56,725 nucleotides of DNA, from contig JALSHZ010000093.1 in assembly GCA_026981985.1 (NCBI GenBank), positions 1-56,725 of the forward strand. The letters run 5' to 3'. Origin of the DNA: Gammaproteobacteria bacterium (GTDB taxonomy: Bacteria; Pseudomonadota; Gammaproteobacteria; UWMA-0217). Positions 50,914 through 56,725 of this stretch are shown piece after piece (the first letter of the stretch is position 1; every line of letters starts with the position of its first letter). Below the pieces are notes generated by a model. That model saw only the letters and a list, made by a program, of their open reading frames with translations. It searched no databases and was not told where the DNA came from. The translations under genes and the position numbers were made by a program.

Positions 50914-52158
50914 TCAGGGAGGGCGCTGGTGCGGATGACCGGTGCCCTGTAACGGCTTTTGGTTCTGTTGCCAGGGGGTGGTTGTCGTGGCTTTTTCCGG
51001 GCGATGGTCGCCGACAATGTTCAGTTGACGAATGGTATCGGGGCCGAGGCGGTTGCGCAGGCGTTCGAGAAAGCGGGTGACATCGGGTTGCTCATTGCTG
51101 CGTGGCGCGAAGAGATCGAGGTTGTCGGGTGACAGCGGTAGTGGTTTCGTGACGCGCAGTTCAATGCCTTCGACCGGTGCGGCAAGTTGGTGTCGGTCGA
51201 GCTTTTCCTGCCACAGCGATAGCAAATGATCCGGGTTGCTGGTGGGGGCGAGCAGGGTCAGGCACAGCGTTTCGATGGGGCGTTGTGGGGCGATCAGGCC
51301 CAGTTGCAGTTCCTGTGCACCGGCGTTGCGGGCCAGCAAAAAGCCGTGCAGTTCTTGCAACAGACGGCGTAGCAGGAACAGCAGTGCTTCAGTTTCCTGT
51401 ACCGCATCGGGCAGCATGATCTGACTGTGGAAATGCTCGGGCGATTGGTATGGCTCGCGTGGGTCGGGCGCATGGCCCAGTATCCGGTCGAGCTGCAGTG
51501 GCAGTTCAGCGCCGAAGCGCCGCAGCAGTCCGGCGCGAGGCACTTGCAGGCAGGCACCAATGGTTTCGATACCGAGTAGTCGCAATGCCTGCCGGGTGTC
51601 GGCATCGAGCGATAGCAAGTGTACTGGCAGCTCGGCAATCTGCGCGTGCAGGGTGGAGCGTTTCCGTATGACCGTGTCGATTCCCGCCTGGGCCAGCAGC
51701 CAGGCAGCCGCCGGTGTTGGTGCAATGCCTTGTCGACAGCGGTAGCCGAGCCGTTGGGTTGCCTCGTCGATGCGCTGTTGCAGGGCGCGAATGCCGCCAA
51801 ACAGCGACAGGCTGGCTCTCACTTCCAACAACAATCCCGAAGGCGGTTGCAGGCTCACCACGGGTGTGAATTGCTGGGCCCATTGCGCCAGCCGCCGTAG
51901 TGCAGCCTGTTCGCGTTGTGGATTGCGAGCCAGCGCCTGTAAGCCGTCTGCCAATGGCTGCGCGGCTGCCAGCGTCATGCCTGCCTTGATGCCGGCCTGT
52001 CGGGCAGCACGGTTGCAGGCGCTGATGAGCTGGCGCCCACGCTGCATCTCGTAGAGGCATAGCGGCCTGTCAGGCTGTGTCGGATGGAGCGATTGCAGGG
52101 GGAATTGCGGTAGGTATAGCGCCAGCCAGAGCTGTGATGATGGGGTGCCGGATTCCAT
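50914..52158 (-). CDS. imuB: ImuB, Y-family polymerase-like mutagenesis protein (truncated by an in-frame stop)
   Basis: Catalytically inactive Y-family polymerase that scaffolds ImuA/ImuC damage tolerance (414 residues here; about 489 expected). It starts MESGTPSSQLWLALYLPQFPLQ; the palm, little finger and linker follow (CNRAARQAGIKAGMTLAAAQ, RFGAELPLQLDRILGHAPDPREP, RFLERLRNRLGPDTIRQL). The usual catalytic acidic residues are not apparent, as is normal for ImuB. The frame ends early at TGA (50914-50916); the missing ending is still encoded in frame downstream. The lost tail is the region where ImuB binds partners, so function is doubtful unless the codon is read through or the base is an error. 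Confidence 0.9.
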   Translation of the reverse strand: MESGTPSSQLWLALYLPQFPLQSLHPTQPDRPLCLYEMQRGRQLISACNRAARQAGIKAGMTLAAAQPLADGLQALARNPQREQAALRRLAQWAQQFTPVVSLQPPSGLLLEVRASLSLFGGIRALQQRIDEATQRLGYRCRQGIAPTPAAAWLLAQAGIDTVIRKRSTLHAQIAELPVHLLSLDADTRQALRLLGIETIGACLQVPRAGLLRRFGAELPLQLDRILGHAPDPREPYQSPEHFHSQIMLPDAVQETEALLFLLRRLLQELHGFLLARNAGAQELQLGLIAPQRPIETLCLTLLAPTSNPDHLLSLWQEKLDRHQLAAPVEGIELRVTKPLPLSPDNLDLFAPRSNEQPDVTRFLERLRNRLGPDTIRQLNIVGDHRPEKATTTTPWQQNQKPLQGTGHPHQRPP

Positions 52159-52200
52159 GTGCTGCGTCCATTGTTGCTTGCATGGTGGTTATAATTACAC

Positions 52201-52839
52201 CTAATGTGGGGGTGTCGCAAGCTGCTTTAGCGTGACCGCCCCTCCTGCATTGCGCCCCCGGCATTTGATGATCTCGACCCGGTTGGGCGGCGTAAGCAAT
52301 AGCCGTAGTGCGGCGGGGGAGTGTTGCCGACGTGTATTGCTGTGGCGCAACAGGAAGCCACTGGTGCTGCCGGCTTCGGCGGCCAGTTGCAGCCGTCGCA
52401 GCGTTTTGAGTGGGATGTCAGCTGTTGGCCAGGCGAGTACTGCGCGGCAGTGGCCGGCACGCAAGGCTTGTTCCAGTGCCCAGAGATGATCGTCTTGTTT
52501 TTCGGGCGTGATCAGAAACAGCCAGCGCGGATCGATGCCGGCGGAGAACAATGCAGGGGCGTAGGGTATCCATGGCGGTGCGATCATTGCCACATAATGC
52601 TGTTGCCGGGTGATTTCGCGCAGGGCAGGCAGCAACAGGCGGAATTCGCCCTGGCCGGGGTGATCGAAAAGAATTTCCGTCAGCGCGCCGCGAGGCCAGC
52701 CACCATCGGGTAGCTGCCCATCCAGCATCGGGAAGCCGGTCGCCAGGCCGGTGGCTGCCTTGTCACGGGCATGATGGAAACGGTGGTTGCGACCCTGCCA
52801 GATGCCGGGGTGGGCGAGAATCTCCCGCAGGCCGCTCAT
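52201..52839 (-). CDS. imuA: ImuA, RecA-like mutagenesis accessory protein
   Basis: A 212-residue protein of the ImuA (SulA/RecA-like) family, part of the damage-inducible translesion cassette. Recognisable segments are [23 protein letters not shown] near the start, [32 protein letters not shown] and [26 protein letters not shown]. It overlaps lexA by ATGA and lies 42 bp before imuB. No imuC/dnaE2 follows in this window. Confidence 0.9.
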   Translation of the reverse strand: MSGLREILAHPGIWQGRNHRFHHARDKAATGLATGFPMLDGQLPDGGWPRGALTEILFDHPGQGEFRLLLPALREITRQQHYVAMIAPPWIPYAPALFSAGIDPRWLFLITPEKQDDHLWALEQALRAGHCRAVLAWPTADIPLKTLRRLQLAAEAGSTSGFLLRHSNTRRQHSPAALRLLLTPPNRVEIIKCRGRNAGGAVTLKQLATPPH

Positions 52840-53450
52840 GACGGTGTGTTGCGGATGACGCCGACGACAATGCCTTCAATGCAGAAGTCAGTATTGCTGG
52901 CACTGACGATGATGGGTTTGTAGTCGGGGTTTTCCGGCAACAGGCGGATTTGCTTTGGTGTGATACGCAGCCTTTTGACCGTGACCTCACCATCGAGCCG
53001 GGCGACGACGATCTGGCCTTCCTCGGCCTGCGGTGTCTTGTGCACCGCCAGCAGATCGCCTTCGAAGATGCCGGCATCACGCATGCTCATGCCATGAACA
53101 CGCAGCAGGTAGTCCGCTTCGGGTTGGAACAGCAGCGGGTCGATAGCGAAATGATCTTCGATGAATTCCTGTGCCAGAATCGGTGCACCCGCAGCGACCC
53201 GGCCCACCAGTGGAAGCCCGGTTGGCGCCAGTTCGTCGTTTTCCAATAGCCGTATGCCCCGTGAGGTACCGGGCAGCAATTCAATGACGCCTTTGCTGGC
53301 AAGCGCCTGCAAATGTTTTTCAGCTGCAAAGGTGGAACGAAAGCCAAAGTGGTCACAGATTTCCACGCGGGTAGGAGGCATGCCGGTTTCCTGCTGGCGG
53401 TCGCGGATCAGGTTCAGGATTTCAAGCTGACGCTGGGTAAGTTGTTTCAT
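52836..53450 (-). CDS. lexA: LexA repressor
   Basis: SOS repressor of 204 residues. The winged helix-turn-helix spans residues 1-70; the recognition helix STFAAEKHL differs from E. coli SPNAAEEHL at N41 (here F41) and E45 (here K45), both DNA-contacting positions. The autocleavage site is A87-G88 in RVAAGAP, and the Ser-Lys pair is S122 and K159. First gene of lexA-imuA-imuB, translationally coupled to imuA. The altered helix implies an operator other than CTGT-N8-ACAG, and no such box is seen upstream. Confidence 0.96.
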   Translation of the reverse strand: MKQLTQRQLEILNLIRDRQQETGMPPTRVEICDHFGFRSTFAAEKHLQALASKGVIELLPGTSRGIRLLENDELAPTGLPLVGRVAAGAPILAQEFIEDHFAIDPLLFQPEADYLLRVHGMSMRDAGIFEGDLLAVHKTPQAEEGQIVVARLDGEVTVKRLRITPKQIRLLPENPDYKPIIVSASNTDFCIEGIVVGVIRNTPS

Positions 53451-53475
53451 CGGGCTGTTCGGTAGTGGGTTGTCC

Positions 53476-53511
53476 CTATTGTTTACACGTTTTTTGAGGT
53501 GTATTCAATAG
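53476..53511 (-). promoter_or_regulatory. candidate lexA promoter and autoregulatory operator
   Basis: A 36-bp inverted repeat: CTATTGTTTACAC (53476-53488) and GTGTATTCAATAG (53499-53511), agreeing at 10 of 13 positions across a 10-bp spacer. On the lexA strand a -35-like TTGAAT sits in one arm and a -10-like TAAACA in the other, 17 bp apart. The placement suits autorepression; that LexA is the binding protein is inference. Confidence 0.45.
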
Positions 53512-53576
53512 CACCACTTGTGTTGGGCAGCTTGAATGGCATGGGTTTGTTGTGTGACCTGTGGTGTAAAGTGGCG

Positions 53577-54265
53577 GTAACTACTCAGCTTACCCCTTTG
53601 TCCGCCCGAGCATCGCAGGCCCAGGAAGCGGCTTTGGCATCCTGCGTCGCTCTAGCTCCTCCATCCCTGGAGTCGACAGCGGGGAATCGGGGCGGCATTG
53701 ATGTACGAATGCCGCGATTGCAGGATGCAAGAGAGCGGCGCTTTGGTACCTTTTTGTTGCTGCTGACAAAAAGGTACTCGGGGCCATGGCACAAGTCTGG
53801 GGTGGAAGCAGCAAAGCTTGATTGGCCACGAAACAATGCCACCGTGCTTTCCAAGTATTGAGGCCAACAAACCTGATCTTCCGCTTGTTGTCCTCAGCAT
53901 TCATATCAAGCGAGGTGGTATGGGTTTCGCGCTCATCAATACTACGATTCTTCCGATCCATTCTCGCACAGCGCGAGTTCCATTTTTTGCTCGTCCAAAA
54001 AACGGAACCCAAAAAAGGACGCCCCAACACACGCTTGATTCCGCTGCCGGGCACGCCTTCCGGGGTCAGCTTGAGCGGCTTCCTGCCGCGCAAGCTTCAA
54101 CCGGCCATCCATGGCCGGTTGCCCCCTCCAGGCGCACCCCGCAGCGGCGCGTGTGAAGGGGAAAGAAAACCAAGTGGCCGGGTGGCTATTGAATGGCTGG
54201 CTCAGTATCATTTCGTTACTTTTCGGTGTGTGCCCGCGCAGCGGGCTGGGGCGCTGAGCAGTTGC
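53577..54265. repeat. 690-bp repeat-like region bounded by MITE-type termini
   Basis: The left end (53577 on) reads GTAACTACTCAGC followed by TTACCCC, like MITE copy 1 for about 35 bases; the right end (54253-54265) reads GCTGAGCAGTTGC. No matching 8-bp flanks. The interior is compositionally uneven with several hairpins, the strongest at 53746-53777. Open frames exist on both strands, but none has ribosome binding sites or a recognisable family, and they look like translated repeat. With the short flanks this accounts for the 855-bp gap between lexA and the substrate-binding protein gene. Confidence 0.5.
53746..53777. repeat. perfect 12-bp inverted repeat
   Basis: GTACCTTTTTGT and ACAAAAAGGTAC separated by eight bases (TGCTGCTG). 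A strong hairpin on either strand; T-rich arms might act in termination, but no gene ends beside it. Confidence 0.6.
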
Positions 54266-54305
54266 TTCGGAAGAAGGGTGGCTCCTGTTGTACATCAGCT
54301 GGACG

Positions 54306-55226
54306 TCAATCAACCGAAACAGGACACTCCGAAGGAAACACTGCCAGATAGTCAAACAGGGCTTCGTTACAGGTAATCACGTACTCATCTGGATAAATCT
54401 GCTCGCCATCCTTGATCTCTTTTTTCTGTAGCCATTGCTGAACCAGCTTGCCGGCAGCCTTGCCCACTTGTTCCGGTGTCGAATAGATGCTGGCGAGCGC
54501 GCCGGCCTTGCTCATGGGGTGCGAGTAACCAATCAACGCCATTCGCTTGTGAAACGAATAGTAGATGAGCTGCTTGATCGATGTTCGCGTAATGAATTTC
54601 GGATCGAAAACGCCGTACACGATTTCCGCATGGATATCGGACGTTCTCAGCTGATCGACGAAGTCCCGTTCTTTTGGAACCTCGATCTGATGAATTTCCA
54701 CGCCCAGGGTCTCACCCGCCTCTTTGTATTCTTTCGCGATCGCGCCCCTGCCTGGCGCAACGGGTATGACGCCGATCTTGGATCGCTTCACCAGGCGTTT
54801 GCCAAGACGAATCTGGCGTTCCGGTGATTGATCAAGAAACACCGCAGCGGTCATACGGCGATACTTCGGGAAGTTCTGCGCATGCTCCTCCATGATGTCT
54901 CTATACACGAGACGTGGAATCAAGGTGGCGATGACTGGCGTTTTATCTTTCCGCTGCAGCAGGTGGCGTGTTGCCTTTGCACCAACAGCTATCGCGATAT
55001 CCGGCTGATAGCCCGGATCCTCCGGGTCATCGTCTATGGTGTGGATAACGATATTCGTTTTATCTGCAGATACCGCATTCTCGATGGTCTCCGCCACTTT
55101 CCTGTAGGGTGCGTCTCCTTTACTGAGGACGATTTCAATTGCTACCGGGGCGGCGAGCACGGCTGAGCTTCCTGCTGCCAATAGCAACAAGAGCACGGCC
55201 ATGCCTATTTCCCGGAGTAATCTCAT
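54306..55226 (-). CDS. ABC-type substrate-binding protein (TrpX-like family)
   Basis: A 306-residue periplasmic binding protein. The signal peptide ends AVLAAP, and two Rossmann-like lobes follow, with IAIAVGAKATRHLLQ, RMTAAVFLDQSPERQIRL and KIGVIPVAPGRG in the first and AEIVYGVFDPKF and MSKAGALASIYSTPEQVGKAAGKL in the second. This is the pattern of the uncharacterised ABC_sub_bind family. No permease or ATPase follows; instead it is 21 bp downstream of a TonB-dependent receptor gene, so the pair may work in uptake or sensing of an unknown ligand. Confidence 0.8.
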   Translation of the reverse strand: MRLLREIGMAVLLLLLAAGSSAVLAAPVAIEIVLSKGDAPYRKVAETIENAVSADKTNIVIHTIDDDPEDPGYQPDIAIAVGAKATRHLLQRKDKTPVIATLIPRLVYRDIMEEHAQNFPKYRRMTAAVFLDQSPERQIRLGKRLVKRSKIGVIPVAPGRGAIAKEYKEAGETLGVEIHQIEVPKERDFVDQLRTSDIHAEIVYGVFDPKFITRTSIKQLIYYSFHKRMALIGYSHPMSKAGALASIYSTPEQVGKAAGKLVQQWLQKKEIKDGEQIYPDEYVITCNEALFDYLAVFPSECPVSVD

Positions 55227-55247
55227 GCGTCAGGTTCTGACTATGGC

Positions 55248-56725
55248 TCAGAACTTGTATCCGACGCGGACATAGTAGCGAGGCTCGAACCGGTTGCGCT
55301 CATGGTATTCCTGGTGGGTGGCGCCGATGTTCTGCCCGATCAGTTCGATGCTCGCATCACCGCGCCCTAATCGCTTTTTCTTGGCGATACGCAGGTCTGC
55401 CCTGGTGTATCCCGGCACTTCTGTCCCATCGCCGATCCAGAAGGTTTTGCTCATGTGATAGATACTCCCCCCGATCGTCAGGCGTCCTGGAAAGTCTTTG
55501 GCCAAGGAGATCATTCCGATCGCTTTCGCTGTCGCATTGTCGATGTGGTAGGGCTCTCCGCCCAGCTCGTTCTGCTGTATTCGGTTGCTGCGGGTCAGCA
55601 TGGCGTGCGCCCACAGGTGATAACCATTGCGGTCATATCCCAGCTGCCCTTCTATCCCGGTGGTGCTGTAGCGATCTTCGTTCGTGGTGGTGTCGACACC
55701 ATTTCGCAGGAACGGTTCAAATACACTCTTATCGTCCGGCCACGAAATCAGATCTTTCGCACGTTCCGCGAACACACTGATATCCGCCGTCACCCCTTTT
55801 TCCGGGTTCATCCACGCATATCCGAACCGGGCTGCTGATAGTTTCTCGCTGATATTGTTAGTCGGTGAATCCACCAAAGGCACGGTCATTGTGCCGTCCT
55901 CGAAGATCGGGCGGAATTCCCAGTATTCATCGAGGATAGAGGGGCTGCGTTCTGTCTTGCTGATGCTGAATCGAATACTTTGTGTTGGACGGATCTTGTA
56001 GTTGGCCGCCAACCTTAGTGAGTGGTGTTCGTAGACGATTTCGTTGTGCTCGATGATGCCACCGGCATGCAGTGACAGCTTGTTCGTGATGGCCCATTCG
56101 TTATTACTGAAGAGCCTGGCGCTGTCATTGGTGAGGTAGTCGGTCGTGCCCAGATGTTCCAGTGACTTCATCCGGTCATGGCGAACACCGCCGCCAACCG
56201 CACCCGCGTACCGCCCATGCGAAAAAAGATACTGCGTTTCAGCATCAAGACGATCAGATACGCCATCCGCGTAGACGAAGGTGACCTTTTGATCCTGCAT
56301 CCCTCCCGTCACCAGTGGGACGGCTGCCGAGGGAACATCAAGTATGGTGGAAAGACGCGGGGTTGCTCTGTCTTTACGGTTGCTATGGTCGTGCGTCAAC
56401 TGCGTTTCGATTTTGTTTCCGGATGCGGTAATACGGGTCCACTTGAGGTGCTGAAACGACGAATCGATATCGCTGCTGGCATTGCTGAACGGTTTGTCCG
56501 GGTTTGGGTGGGACGAGCCCTGGTCGCCGAATGTAGCGCCCAGCGATATGTTGATTTCATCCCTGATGCTGGGGGAGTAGCTTGCCGTGAGACCGACTAC
56601 AGCATAGTCGTAGTCGTCAAAGTCATGACCCCAGCCGTCGTCTGGGCCGTAGCGGTAGCCATCTGACTTATCGGTGCTTGCCGTTAGCCGGTAATCAATC
56701 CCGGCCATTTCTCCGCCATGACGTA
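55248..56725 (-). CDS. TonB-dependent receptor, partial (N-terminus beyond window)
   Basis: The frame stays open to the right edge, so the signal peptide and most of the plug are outside. What is visible (about 490 residues) is beta-barrel, with alternating strands, extracellular loops rich in Asp/Gly, a late segment IRFSISKTERSPSILDEYW typical of receptor barrels, LIGQNIGATHQEYHE near the end and the terminal YYVRVGYKF. It would bring a ligand through the outer membrane using TonB energy; the ligand is unknown. An ATG at 56708 is internal to the protein. Confidence 0.88.
   Translation of the reverse strand, partial: RHGGEMAGIDYRLTASTDKSDGYRYGPDDGWGHDFDDYDYAVVGLTASYSPSIRDEINISLGATFGDQGSSHPNPDKPFSNASSDIDSSFQHLKWTRITASGNKIETQLTHDHSNRKDRATPRLSTILDVPSAAVPLVTGGMQDQKVTFVYADGVSDRLDAETQYLFSHGRYAGAVGGGVRHDRMKSLEHLGTTDYLTNDSARLFSNNEWAITNKLSLHAGGIIEHNEIVYEHHSLRLAANYKIRPTQSIRFSISKTERSPSILDEYWEFRPIFEDGTMTVPLVDSPTNNISEKLSAARFGYAWMNPEKGVTADISVFAERAKDLISWPDDKSVFEPFLRNGVDTTTNEDRYSTTGIEGQLGYDRNGYHLWAHAMLTRSNRIQQNELGGEPYHIDNATAKAIGMISLAKDFPGRLTIGGSIYHMSKTFWIGDGTEVPGYTRADLRIAKKKRLGRGDASIELIGQNIGATHQEYHERNRFEPRYYVRVGYKF

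Noticed and set aside
50914-50916. Selenocysteine or reassigned TGA in imuB
   Set aside because: The aligned residue is tryptophan, not cysteine; TGA ends many normal genes here (leuA, udg, rodZ), so code reassignment is excluded, and no SECIS-like hairpin was evident.
53590-54376. Reading frames of 80-184 codons on both strands upstream of lexA
   Set aside because: They overlap one another in several frames, lack start signals and look like translated repeat with hairpins.

Overview
The window looks like chromosomal DNA of a gammaproteobacterium with moderately high GC. The clearest signs are an E. coli-like isc operon (iscRSUA-hscBA-fdx-iscX, metal-binding residues at E. coli positions), the block ndk-rlmN-pilW-rodZ-hisS-yfgM-bamB-der, and a CusA of exactly E. 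coli length and methionine numbering. I cannot name a genus. No phage, plasmid or CRISPR locus is visible, and the mobile component is non-autonomous repeats.

Layout. 0.2-1.5 kb: chemoreceptor, then tRNA-Thr(TGT) and a strong terminator. 1.8-13.3 kb: an exopolysaccharide locus of the Wzx/Wzy type, with glycoside hydrolase, outer-membrane barrel, short OPX export protein, Wzz-type co-polymerase with a degenerate kinase domain, GT4 glycosyltransferase, O-antigen ligase/polymerase, WcaJ-type initiating transferase and NodB deacetylase; no flippase is present. 13.8-20.9 kb: two paralogous copies of an unrecognised envelope module (membrane-anchored BON protein plus membrane-anchored coiled-coil protein, start codon overlapping the preceding stop by one base in both) in convergent orientation around leuA, a family 4 uracil-DNA glycosylase and rimI. 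One copy carries a fused OmpA peptidoglycan-binding domain; the other has a SPOR lipoprotein gene next door. 21.1-28.5 kb: a YbhN-like membrane protein and a cusCBA-type copper/silver efflux operon led by a cysteine-rich small protein. 28.6-32.1 kb: pdxH, pgm, a DUF1249 gene and a short-chain dehydrogenase. 32.2-38.1 kb: isc operon. 38.1-46.2 kb: tRNA-Gly(CCC), then ndk to der. 47.1-50.5 kb: folE2, queD, dxs and a small membrane protein. 50.7-53.5 kb: lexA-imuA-imuB, with imuB broken by an in-frame TGA and no adjacent imuC/dnaE2. 54.3 kb to the right edge: a substrate-binding protein and a truncated TonB-dependent receptor.

The most unusual content is repetitive DNA. A 141-152 bp palindromic MITE-like element occurs three times with terminal inverted repeats and 8-bp target duplications; one copy, together with a strong terminator, separates iscA from hscB. 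A five-unit tandem array fills the der-folE2 interval; each unit combines two opposed GTAG-type REP hairpins with a degenerate copy of the folE2 3' end. A 690-bp repeat-like region bounded by MITE-like termini lies upstream of lexA.

How genes work together: the polysaccharide genes cover lipid-linked initiation (PGT), extension (GT4), polymerisation, periplasmic co-polymerase, OPX/barrel exit and trimming. isc genes build Fe-S clusters that RlmN and the family 4 uracil-DNA glycosylase would use. FolE2 and QueD supply early steps of queuosine synthesis. BamB, YfgM, RodZ and Der serve envelope and ribosome assembly.
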